DNA from: Sialis fuliginosa | Lineage: Eukaryota; Arthropoda; Insecta; Megaloptera; Sialidae | Assembly: GCA_961205875.1 (NCBI GenBank) | Contig: OY540809.1 | Span: 12,598,267-12,662,266, forward strand | DNA: 64,000 nucleotides | Direction: 5' to 3' | Part shown: positions 23,001 to 32,420 of the stretch, piece after piece | How positions within the stretch are numbered: the first letter of the stretch is position 1 | Layout: each line of letters begins with the position of its first letter | Translations under genes and position numbers: made by a program | Notes under the pieces: model-generated | What the model was told of the DNA's origin: nothing | Seen by the model: only the letters and a program-made list of their open reading frames with translations | Database searches by the model: none

Positions 23001-26000
23001 AACTTCTAGATCCAGGTCTTGATTGTGCAGGCCTCGGCCTGTGTCTTGTTAGTGTCTGTTAAATAGAATAAATAATATAAATACATAAATGTATATACAA
23101 TAAAACTTCAATGTGAATTTAATAGTTAATTAGTCTCTTAAATCGAAGTTGTATAATTAAAATGTTATGTTATCAGAAATTTCTAAATATGAAATATCAG
23201 TTTTTTAGAAGTTTGATACTTACCGTAACGACATATGAAAGACCACTAAACGTAAGTCTAGCTACCGAATCTTTCCTTCTGAGTCGAGGTCTTTCTGAAC
23301 TGATTGAAGGAGATGGAGGTTGCGCTGAATCTGGTAAATCATGGCCTTCACTGATTCCTGTCGTAGCTGACGAAGGAACTACATCAGGCCTGTGCGAGAG
23401 CCCCCCTTCGGCAGTGTACCCAGAGAACGTGTGCGGCCGTTGAGACGGTGTACAGTATTCTTCTTTCAGAGCTCCGTATTTACGTGAAGCTAGTCTTCGT
23501 CTTCTCTCCATCCATTTTATAGCTTGGTCTTGTTCGGTTTCTTCGTCTACACCAAAGAAGTTAGCTGTTTCTTTCTTGATAAAGTTTTTGATCACTTCTC
23601 GACGTGATGTAGACCGAGCGAATCTTGGTCTTTCTCTGTTTACGATACGTTCACTTTGAGTGTAATCAACGCGTCTTTGATTTGGCATACTACGAGGTCC
23701 CGATGAAGGTTGTGTATTTTCGCATACTAGAATAAAAAATAAATATAGGTATAATATACATATATGTATTGTGTGTCTATGACTCTTTGATAAGGTGTTT
23801 AACACTATTGATAATACATTCTAAAATGTTGCAAAAGCATAGTATATGTTACTATAATATACAATCAAGTGTTTTTAACGTGAAATAAGTCAGTATTTTA
23901 ATAATAAACCTAATTTATGCTCGGTATTATAAAGAATTTGCTTGAGTGCAAATGCAAGTTAGCTTCCAGCTAATGCTATCTGCTAGGTGTCAAATTGTTA
24001 TGATATATGTACATATATTTTAAAGCAGTGGTAATAAATGTATAATAATGTAAATGCTATACATTTTATGAGGTACACTTGGCAGCACTTATTTTAAATC
24101 CCTGATTGTACTTATCGCGCATGCGTCAACGTTTACGATTTCATTTGCTGCATCTGTGAGTGTGTTGTCATTTATATTTAAAATTTAATACCTAGCAGAT
24201 AGCGTTAGCTGGAATCTAATTTGCATTTGCGCTCTAGTAAATTCTTTATAATACCGGGTATTAAAATTGTAATTTTTAGCCTGTTTTTTTTGTCACGTGA
24301 TCACAAACACGTCTAACAGATCTGTCACTTGTATGACGTCAGAATATATGTTAAACGTCATAACACTCGATCCCTATTGGTTGGTTTTAGTTTGTTAAGT
24401 AATAACTGACGTCATACAAACCAAGTGACTTTGAATGAGCGTTTTGGCGGGAAATTTTTCAATTGAATAGATAAAGATTGTTTTCAGCGTTTTTTCGGCA
24501 TTATTTTGGAAAAAGATACGAAGGAAGTATCTATTATAAACGTACGCACAATTTACAAAATATATTTAAATTTAATTTTATACCCTATTAAGCATTAACA
24601 GAATAAAATCTAAATTACATATCCATTTTGTAATATAATATGTAATAGATTTACTATAAAGATATATTAATAATGATTTTATTAAACAGAACAGAAAGGA
24701 AATATTAAATTATTTTGGTTCAAAAAATACAAAAACAGTTATTTTCTTTTGTCAGAAAGAATATTTATGTAAAATTCTTTTTTTATAAATTAATAAAACA
24801 TTTTTTTAATCTAAAATACTGAGAAAAAAATTACGGAAATATAAAATATTTTTATAATCCTTTGTTGAAGTTACCTTCTTATTTTAAAACAAATATTTTA
24901 TTTGAGTAGATTAGTACGTCTTATATATATAATGCTATGTCTCTGATAAAGGAATTACAATAAACAAATTGCTTCTAGCTATGTACAAACATGTCCTTTG
25001 CAGTATCTACCGTTTTGTAAACAAAAAGCATTACTAAATAACAATAGAGGTATGTATACATACACATATTACATAGGGATCTTTATTGTGTTTCAGATGT
25101 GAACATTTTACATTGTTGTTTAAACCAGTGGCATTCACACCACTTTTTGTGCAAACAGATTTTCACAAATGTATATTTTTTATTAAAAATATTTTCCTAA
25201 AATTGAATTATTTCAATGGCATGATTAAAAATAAAAACAAGCCGTGGGTTCGACCTCAACATCCCAACATGGTATGACTATAAATACTTGAATACATTAT
25301 TTAATTTATTGTTTTCATATAGTCTATGTGAATTTTTTTTTAATATGTACATAATTTTTAATGGAATTTGTCAGAAATAAAACTTTTGTATTATAAATAT
25401 TTGTTTTTTTCTATTATTCCTAATGTCAATACATAATATAATTCACATTTTTAGAATAATTCAATGGCTGTTTAGGCACGTATAAAAATACTGAAATACA
25501 TGTTTCATTATTTGTACTGTATAATATTTATTCATGCTAAGTTTCAAGTAAATCTGACAAAAAAAATATTTTACAAACTTTTACACCCCTTTTTATCCCC
25601 GTAGTGGTTAAATTTCGAAAAATCTTTTAGATCATATTCACGTCAAGACGCTTCGATTGGCACCCCAGCAAGGGGTGCGAGATTTACGTACATACACACA
25701 CAAATACATTTTTCTGAAAATAGTGTAAACATACTATAATGACCTTGAAACAAAAATATGTTGAAATTTTTGATTTTCGGATCGATTACAACTTCCTGAT
25801 TTGAAGTTAATAAACTAGTTGTAAAGTTAGATGTATGGTATCGCGGAGTTTATTTTAGATCGTATAAGTAACGTAGTGCAAAAGAGCGCACAAGCGATAA
25901 ACTTTTTTCCAACTTGATTTACTATTATCGTCACTGCTTATTCCTTATGTTACCTAACGTAACAAAATATAAAATATACTAAACCTGGCCAAAGAACATA

Positions 26001-29000
26001 TCTATGAATTAAAAAAATACGTAAATCGGGTAAGTGGTTCTCGAGTGATAAGCGCACTAACGGACGGACAGAGAGACGTTGCGTTTTGTAATATGTAAGG
26101 AATAAAACTTTTCGATATCCCTGAAGCGGAAATTTTGAATTTTGATCGGCATACTTTGGACTATTATTTCCCTAAATTATTATTATTATTTCCCTAAATT
26201 ATTATTATAAATTATTTTATTAATTTTTTTGTGAGAGTTCCTAAAAAAAACAAAATTTGGTGGAATGAAGAACAAAATCCCCCCAAAAGTATTATTTTTA
26301 AATTGGTATATAAGCCTTAATAGAACTAGGATGATACGTTGAAAACTGTCAAACATATTTAAGGTTTAATCAATTTAATTACCAAAGTCCGCAAATATAG
26401 TTTGTTTTTTAAATTATAGCTTTTTATTTTGTTTATGTTTTTTCTCCAGTAATGGATAAAGTAAAACCAGTAATGAACACGCAGTGATGGACACTTGCTA
26501 ATGATTACAAAATAATAAGTACTACGACACAAAAGATATAAAATAAAGAATCGTAAGACAGTTAAATGTATATATGTATGTAGATTAATATTCAGAAAGG
26601 GTAGTAATCAAATATCAACAGATATTTCTAATTCAGTACATTACTGAGGTCATATGCAAGACCGGTGCAAGTACTTTATTTTAAAAATATTTGTCTTGGT
26701 CGAATGTATATAAATATAAACCCTTGAGATTAATTTTATCGATAATTTTATTTCTCATCACATCAAATTACGACTGACCCTCATGGGGGGGGGGGGAACC
26801 ACTGTCTAAAACTGACTAAAAATAGGTAGATACAAATTATATCCTTATTAAATTAATTAAAAAAAAAATATATATATATAATAGTAACTATATAAAGAAT
26901 CGATGTAGTAAGCTTTTTAAATAATAAAATATTTTTTATGGCATGTGATCCCAGTGATACTGTAATTAAAATACAATATTAAATGAAACTATTTATATGC
27001 AAATTTAATCTACTTTGTTATCTAAAACCTGATCTAATTGCAGGTTTTGTAATATGAACGTATTAAATATCGTAAAATAAAAATTAAACTGTGTGTGCAA
27101 CAATTACAAGAGTTATAAGGGTTATAAAAGATTAAAAAATTCAATCATAATCTTGTTGATAATGCACATATGATAACTATAGTCAGATGCGGATTATAGG
27201 TATTTACAACAGTGGCATAACCAGATTTTTTTAGTGGGGGGGATGAATTAAAAAAATACGTTTATAAATATAAGGTACTGGTACTAGGACACTTGCAAAT
27301 GACATAATGGCGTACCGTAGATTTCTGCCGCCCGGAGCAGATAGAAAATCCCCCTCCCACCCCTCTGTACTATATGCTAAATATGAAAATTGAAAACCTT
27401 TTTTTTCGATGGCAATCCACAATTTTGCGCCTTTCTAGTAATTTTGATAACCGTTTTTTTTTGTTGTTACCTCAAATTTGCCGCTGCTGTTATGACACAA
27501 AAGTTATAAAATAAAGAATCAATAATTGTTAGTTTAAATGTCCACCATTTTGACACCCATTGGCCGATATTGTCATCAAATTAATCTGTTTTACAGTTAA
27601 GTGTCTATAGATTATGATTCAATAATGGCAGTAATCAAGTAGGTACCTATCAACAAATATAAATAAGTGTTCAACATTGGGGTATTGTCTAAGACTGGTG
27701 CAAGTACCTTATTTCATAAATAACAAAAATTAACCAACTGGCCCCTTACTACTCACACTTCACACCACTACAGGGGGAGAGAGGTATTTCTGTTTGCACG
27801 ATTTTCTCAGTAACAAAACGGATTTTATTCCGGTTTTCACTGATGAATAGAGTGTCACGAGGAAGGTCTAACAAGTAAAACTACCCAACTGTAACTCACC
27901 GATTTGAATGAAACTTAACATACTTATTAAACACCGAAAAATATTAAATACGTGTTTTTTTGTTTCGGCTAAATACGCTTTTTAGGGGTAGAAATCACCC
28001 CTCAACCACTGGAGGTGGAAACAGTTATGGCTAATTATATCTGAAACGATACATTTTCTGAAAAAAGTGCTTAGGATCAAAGTTGTAGAGTTCAAAGTGA
28101 TGCACTTGATGGCGACCTTGAGGTAGATTTTCAAGGTGAATGAAACATGAAATGATTTTCAAATGACCTTGAAAATCGACCTCAAGGTAGCCATCAAGTG
28201 CATCACTTTGAACTCTACAACTTTGGTCCTAAGCACTTTTTTCAGAAAATGTATCGTTTCAGAAATAATTAGCCATAACTGTTTCCACCTCCAGTGGTTG
28301 AGGGGTGATTTCTACCCCTAAAAAGCGTATTTAGCCGAAACAAAAAAACACGTATTTAATATTTTTCGGTGTTTAATAAGTATGTTAAGTTTCATTCAAA
28401 TCGGTGAGTTACAGTTGGGTAGTGTTACTGTAAGAGTCGATCCAGACTAACGTGCCGGTCTCGCTCCAGTCAAATATTCAGTATAGTAATACTGTATAAG
28501 TTTTAGGTTTATACAGATTAAATTTATATCTCCGGGTAACACCGAGTCCAATGCGCTAGTATAATATCTATTTTATTTATTCTGGAATTTTGTATAGTGA
28601 GACCCTTGACTAATTTAGTATATTAGTTTTCACAGTAATGTATAATTGAAACAAATAAGATATTTTAAAAGTTATATTATGATATATATCCGCCTCTGCC
28701 ATTAGCGGAGAATGCATATGTAGCTAGTGCTAGAGGTAGGTATTACATTTTCATTGCAAATTGTACATTGTACATGTTGAAGAATTTAAAAATAAACAAA
28801 TTAGAAATGTAAATACTAAACTACTGCATTATTCAACATTCATTCGAATAATATGTGCTTGTATCATCTTTATTTTTGTTTGTTCTTCTATAATTATTAT
28901 TTGTACCTATTCATCAAATCTATTAACTATATTTCTTATCGATTTTATAACTATGATAATACAGTGATTCCATAAGAATGTTGTATTATAATTATTAGTT

Positions 29001-30791
29001 ATTACTACACAAGGGCGCCGACTTGTTAAAAATATTGGGGGGGGGGGGCAATTTTTTTTGACTCCCTTCTCCCTTATATAAGACAAAATAATAATATCGT
29101 GTACCTCCCCCCCAATAAAGTTGACGTAAGGTGCTTTTTTACATAAACAATTTTTTTCACAGATTTTGTTTTCGTTTAAGTAATTAATAATTTTATTTAT
29201 TAACCTAACAAACAGCCAAGTTGTTTTAATTGTAAAATACTTAACACTTTACCGTCGCGTTCATTTCTCAAATAATTTATAAAAATGTATCTTTGAGATA
29301 CAATTATAATAAATTCTTATTATAAAAATTATTTTTAATATAATATAAATGAATCTAAATATAAAGTAAAATATAATAGAAAAAATTCATGACTGGCCGA
29401 ATGCATTCAGGATGATTCAGAACTAGTGTGCCAAACTTTAACAATAAATTGAGAAAACAAATTTAAGCAAAAAAAAACTTCATATGAACGTGTGTCCGGA
29501 AATTTTAATATGGAGTTTTTTGCTTATAATATTTTTCTCAATTAACTGTTAAAGTTTGGCACGACAGTACTGAATCAACTGTATTGTAGGTTCTAGTTGA
29601 CGGTGCCGTATGCTTTTCATATACTTTTATTATAATCAACTACACAGGCAGAAGGCATACATTTATTGGGGGGGGGGGGCTTGAGCCCGTCAAACCCCAT
29701 GTAGTCGGCGCCCCTGTTACTACAGTATCTATTTAAATACCATTAAAAGATAAAATAAATACCATCATTTCGAAAACTATTGATTTTGTGATAAAACGCC
29801 TAAGGATCAATCTTGTAGAAAATTTAATTCTCTACAATTTTTGTTCTAACTTCTAACGCTTATCTTCGTAGAACCTACCATTTAAGAGTTGTGTGACAGC
29901 AAAGATTTAAAAAAATATATTTAAGAATTTTTTATAAATACGTCCCCGTAAACATTGTGAAAATTAGTTTTGCTAATTATTTCGAAAACTATTGATTTTG
30001 TGATAAAATGCCCAGGGACCAATCTTGTAGAAAATTAAATTTTATACAATTTGTGTTTGTCACACATCTTCATAGAACCTACCGTTTAAGAGTTATGTGA
30101 CCTCAAAGATTTAAAAAAATATGTAAGTTAATTTTTTTGAAATACGTCGAAAATTAGTTTTTGCAAATTATTTCGAAAATTATTGATTTTGCGATAAAAC
30201 GCCTAGAGACCAATCTTGTATAAAATTTAATTTTCTACAGTTTTTGTAAAGCACTCATCTTCGTAGAACCTGTCGTTTACGAGTTACGTCGCCCTAAAGT
30301 TTCTAGCTTATAGTTTACTACATATTTTGCTTTAACAGGAAAGGACGGACGGAAATGTATTACTCCAAAGTTGACTATAATCGAATAAATTACCTGGTGG
30401 AGCTGGCGATGACACAACCCTCCTGACAGGCATAGGGGCGGCCTGCACGACAACACTGTGAGGCGGCGACACTTGTGGCGGTGACGGCGTTACGGGCACC
30501 GCGACGGCCACAACGGCATTCTGCTGCTGAGGTAGTGGCGGAGTGGCGCACGTCGGTGTCGCAGGCGGTGGCGTGTGGCTCGCACTCGGCGTACCCGCAC
30601 TGCTCACGCCGCCCCCGCTAGAGAACTCTTGTTGCTGTGACGACTGCATGCACTGTTGTTGTTGTTGTTGTTGTTGTTGCTGTTGTTGTTGCTGCTGTTG
30701 TTGCTGTTGGATGTGCTCAGAGCTGGATATCGAGGTCTGGCCCGATGATGTACCCGAACCGCTCGATATCGGGTGGTGGCCGGTTGCTCTC
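19662..30791 (-). CDS. rho-5: iRhom (inactive rhomboid, rho-5/RHBDF family), 10 exons, 5' end missing
   Basis: The coding exons are 30394-30791, 23224-23726, 22838-23055, 22369-22611, 21845-22087, 21519-21696, 20859-20947, 20476-20767, 20157-20411 and 19662-20096. All have GT-AG borders and matching phases, giving about 950 codons. iRhoms are multi-pass ER/Golgi membrane pseudoproteases. In animals they steer trafficking or degradation of EGF-family ligands and ADAM17. The visible order is: Q-rich N-terminus; cytosolic region with TANFFGV and DSVARLTF motifs; first membrane segment (about 21945-22011); cysteine-rich lumenal iRhom homology domain ([45 protein letters not shown]); then the rhomboid core. 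The catalytic serine motif is GPAG (20082-20093), with Ala for Ser and the diagnostic Pro. The His motif AHLFG (19929-19931) remains. The first exon begins at a splice acceptor, so the start codon lies further upstream. Vertebrate iRhoms are about 855 residues. Confidence 0.95.
20157..20411 (-). CDS. rho-5: iRhom exon: rhomboid core, helices with WR-like loop
   Basis: It encodes [38 protein letters not shown] and [18 protein letters not shown]. These match the rhomboid L1 loop and following helices of iRhoms. Both ends are in phase 0. Confidence 0.97.
20476..20767 (-). CDS. rho-5: iRhom exon: lumenal domain core
   Basis: It encodes [41 protein letters not shown] and [20 protein letters not shown], the most conserved iRhom homology domain block. 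The donor is GTGCGT. Long open frames in the other frames here are shadows of this exon. Confidence 0.97.
20859..20947 (-). CDS. rho-5: iRhom exon: lumenal domain, small exon
   Basis: An 89-base exon encodes [20 protein letters not shown] followed by VCGLDP, matching the WVKW...SGSVCHQDP region. It is too short to stand out as an open frame and was found by following the family pattern. Acceptor and donor (GTTAGT) are present. Confidence 0.92.
21030..21234. mobile_element. Short hAT-type MITE in an iRhom intron
   Basis: The ends are AGCGGTTCTTAAACT and AGTTTAAGAACCGCT. ATATAGAA is duplicated exactly at 21022-21029 and 21235-21242. The element lies in the intron between 20947 and 21519 and has no coding capacity. 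Confidence 0.82.
21519..21696 (-). CDS. rho-5: iRhom exon: start of Cys-rich lumenal domain
   Basis: It encodes [20 protein letters not shown] and [20 protein letters not shown], near-identical in pattern to vertebrate iRhom homology domains. It ends in phase 0. Confidence 0.96.
21845..22087 (-). CDS. rho-5: iRhom exon: first transmembrane segment
   Basis: It encodes [16 protein letters not shown] and the rest of a hydrophobic span, then YGFGPVGL and EPANFW. This is the typical iRhom TM1 and entry to the lumenal domain (human HRPYFTYW, YGIAPVG, QENFW). Confidence 0.95.
22369..22611 (-). CDS. rho-5: iRhom exon: juxtamembrane cytosolic region
   Basis: It ends with [14 protein letters not shown], corresponding to the RPYGLGMVGRL-type motif that precedes the first membrane segment in iRhoms. 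The phase joins to 22087. Confidence 0.9.
22838..23055 (-). CDS. rho-5: iRhom exon: acidic cytosolic linker
   Basis: It encodes an acidic, Pro/Glu-rich stretch ([20 protein letters not shown]) that parallels the same region of other iRhoms only loosely. It starts in phase 0 and ends with two bases of an Arg codon. Confidence 0.85.
23224..23726 (-). CDS. rho-5: iRhom exon: cytosolic conserved block
   Basis: It encodes the conserved N-terminal cytosolic motifs [31 protein letters not shown] and [12 protein letters not shown], which match vertebrate iRhom TADWFGV and ESVAKMSF blocks. It ends in phase 0 at a GTAAGT donor. Confidence 0.92.
23810..24515 (+). repeat. Second copy of the MADF-gene promoter segment, split by a MITE
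   Basis: Bases 23810-23885 and 24285-24515 align in order with 2280-2340 and 2341-2530: TTCTAAAATGTTG, GTGTTTTTAAC, then the CTGTTT..GTCA(C/T)GTGA, CTATTGGTT, TGACGTCA and TTTTGGCGGGAAATTTTT blocks. The similarity stops just before the position of the MADF start codon, and no MADF coding sequence follows. It lies in the large iRhom intron, antisense to iRhom. Confidence 0.65.
23890..24284. mobile_element. MITE inserted in the promoter-segment copy
   Basis: Inverted arms of 67 bases lie at 23922-23988 and 24190-24256 (CGGTATTATAAAGAATTTGC and, further in, AGCTAATGCTATCTGCTAGG). The outer limits are set by where similarity to the 2.3-kb segment stops and resumes. The target duplication is uncertain (a TTTTTA-like flank on both sides). 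Confidence 0.6.
24516..25800. other. iRhom intron, AT-rich
   Basis: No exon, RNA gene or clear repeat boundary was recognised in this part of the intron. Confidence 0.45.
25800..26104. repeat. Fragment of the 1075-2035 repeat family
   Basis: It shares GGTATCGCGGAGTTTATTTT with the 46.2-kb copy and CCTGGCCAAAGAACATATCT, GGTAAGTGGTTCTCGAGTGA and TAAGCGCACTAACGGAC with the 1.8-kb and 46.3-kb copies. It lies inside the large iRhom intron. Confidence 0.6.
26360..26690. repeat. Dispersed repeat, CCAGTAATG / GGTGCAAGTACTTTA family
   Basis: The segment contains AATTACCAAAGTCCGCAAAT, CACGCAGTGATGGACACTTG and a terminal GACCGGTGCAAGTACTTTA. It matches 39008-39599 and 61758-62110 in the same order. 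A further piece lies at about 27480-27720. Confidence 0.6.
27210..27720. repeat. Mixed repeat fragments in the iRhom intron
   Basis: A CAGTGGCATAACC end with a G-run (27212), a GCCGCCC block (about 27325), AAACCTTTTTTTT and then a partial CCACCATTTTGACACC...GACTGGTGCAAGTACCTTA segment lie together. They look like overlapping insertions of families seen elsewhere in the window. Boundaries are not resolved. Confidence 0.4.
27874..28429. repeat. Near-perfect foldback: 264-bp inverted arms, 28-bp loop
   Basis: Bases 27874-28137 and 28166-28429 are reverse complements with about five mismatches (about 98% identity by eye). The loop is 28138-28165. The ends are (A)AGTAAAACTACCCAACTG and its inverse. 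There is no open frame and no confident target duplication. It lies in the 6.7-kb iRhom intron, so the iRhom primary transcript would contain a long hairpin. Confidence 0.9.
29010..29715. mobile_element. hAT-type MITE, GGGCGCCGAC ends, exact 8-bp duplication
   Basis: The ends are CAAGGGCGCCGACT and AGTCGGCGCCCCTG. TTACTACA is duplicated at 29002-29009 and 29716-29723. G-runs lie inside both ends. A second inverted repeat is nested inside (29413-29575). The element lies in the large iRhom intron. Confidence 0.88.
29413..29575. repeat. Nested inverted repeat with ~75-base arms
   Basis: The left arm contains GTGCCAAACTTTAAC, AATTGAGAAAA and AAGCAAAAAA. The right arm is its diverged reverse complement, ending AAAGTTTGGCAC. 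GATTCAG outer ends extend the match. It may be a small TIR element inside the larger MITE. Confidence 0.6.
29760..30310. repeat. Three tandem ~190-210-bp units
   Basis: Units start near 29768, 29979 and 30170 with TTTCGAAAACTATTGATTTT. Each continues ATAAAACGCC, CAATCTTGTAGAAAATTTAA and CTTCGTAGAACCT. The block sits less than 100 bases from the Q-rich iRhom exon, on the downstream-intron side. Confidence 0.7.
30394..30791 (-). CDS. rho-5: iRhom exon: Q-, S-, P-rich N-terminal region
   Basis: The exon is entered with two bases of a codon already supplied upstream and leaves in phase 1 (donor GTAATT). It encodes a low-complexity segment with 19 consecutive glutamines (mixed CAA/CAG) followed by Ser/Pro/Val-rich sequence ending SSPAPP. 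Joining to 23726 restores a Val codon and an open frame. It is the most 5' exon recognised. Confidence 0.85.
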
Positions 30792-32085
30792 CTAAAACAC
30801 AAAAATATTATTTTATTAACATTGTGAAAAAATAATTTTAAGTCAAATAAATATGTCAAAGATCTGCCACGAAATATGTCGGTGTTTGCTATCATACACG
30901 GAAAAAAATAATTTGCAAAAAATAATGCGTGATTTTTAAAAGAAGCAAAATAATCAGGGAAAATTATCGTATAGCCCTGTAATTTAGAAATTTTACGAGA
31001 TACTCAATATAAATTGATGGATAAACTGCAAACATTACAACCTAAAATTATATTATATTACAGTTTCAGAGAGTAAAATATTCAAAGTGACCAAGAAAAA
31101 ATTTAGTTAGCCAAAAATACTGAATTATTATTGAAAATATCGTATGATCGATAGTTAAAAATTACGGGGCAAACTGTAAAAACGTGTTTAGTAACACGTG
31201 GCCTAGCAATGTATAGAAATAAACGCAAGTTAACTCTCGTCAGTATTGTGTTTTAAGTTTGCTTCTATAAGTAGAAGATCTTAGAAAAAAGCAGCTAGTT
31301 ATTATAATATATATTCAATAATTTTATTGATTAATTCTGTAAATTTTAACTTGTTAGATCAGCATATTATAGATTAAACTAAATGGAATTATTGTTTGGT
31401 CATAATATAATCAATAATTACAGGTTTTTGCTTTTATCAAAAATCCAATGAATTCTTACAGTATATTTATTTCCGTGTTGAAACAATACAATATAAACAA
31501 AAAATATTTATATTATTATATAGGTCGCTTTTTTGGCTCCGCACTTTTTTTTGTGTTTTATTAAAAAAAATATTGGTATTGTAACATACGACAGTTTTAT
31601 AAAAAAAACTGAATTTCATTTAAACATAATAAATAATAATACTTTTCGCGTAGACAATTGAAATTTCCAAAACACTGATCCTGAATTCAATTAAAAACAA
31701 ACTGAAATAATTAAAATACTTTGGAACGCTGTTTTCAATTAATAAATAAATCCTTCTTTTAAGTAAACAGACAATTTACTAAAACTGATCAATCTTAATT
31801 GAATACAATTCAAAATAATTCGTTAGTTAAATCTGTAAAATATTTTTAATAAAAAAATATTAGGTAGATTGGATTAATTACATTTAAATTTAATTGTTTA
31901 TGAGTACTTTAAATATATACCAAAGTTATGTCTAACCCTTCACTGCTCAATGTATTCTTTTTTTATAAAAAAATGTATATGATGTACATATTTTAAAGCG
32001 TATGGGAAAAAATTATTTTAGTTTTTTGTAAATTCAATTGAAAATCCATAATAATATTATTAATAAGAAAGTGTGTGTCAGTTTG
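30792..32085. other. AT-rich DNA upstream of the most 5' recognised iRhom exon
   Basis: This should be an iRhom intron or upstream DNA. No initiator exon was recognised. No repeat boundary or RNA gene was seen. Confidence 0.4.
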
Positions 32086-32088
32086 TTA

Positions 32089-32117
32089 CCATTTCACGGC
32101 TTAGCCGTGAAATGGTT
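32089..32117. repeat. Perfect 14-bp-arm palindrome at a repeat junction
   Basis: ACCATTTCACGGCT, one spacer base, then its exact reverse complement. TTTCACGGCTAA is the start of the retroelement-tail family seen at 33200 and 36715, so this may be a junction of two opposed tails. Confidence 0.6.
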
Positions 32118-32420
32118 ATTTATAATTAATATCTTATTTATCTGTCTGACTTTTCGTTAGTGCACTTATCACTCGAGAACCACTTATCCGATTTACGTGT
32201 TTTTTTTTAATTAATAGATATATTCTTTAGCCAGGTTACATACATAAGTGATAATAATAGTAAATCAAGTCGGAAAAAAAGTTTGCCGCCAGCCTGCTCT
32301 TTTGTAATACGCTGCCTAAACCGTTGTAGTAAATAATTAATTCAACTATATTTTTCAAAAATCCTAAACAATAATTCCGCAGTCCACGCGAGCGAAACCA
32401 CGGGCATAGATAGTATACAA
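32118..32420 (-). repeat. Inverted fragment of the 1075-2035 repeat family
   Basis: It contains the reverse complements of TAAGTGGTTCTCGAGTGATA and CTAACGA. It ends with AATCCTAAACAATAATTCCG, CCACGCGAGCG and AGTATAC, the same right terminus as at 1980-2035. Confidence 0.6.

Noticed and set aside
25240-25275. GTGGGTTCGACC motif resembling a tRNA T-loop
   Set aside because: No matching acceptor, D or anticodon stems could be placed around it.
30543-30827. Plus-strand open frame with a run of cysteines
   Set aside because: It is the antisense shadow of the polyglutamine-encoding iRhom exon; the Cys run is the complement of CAA/CAG codons.
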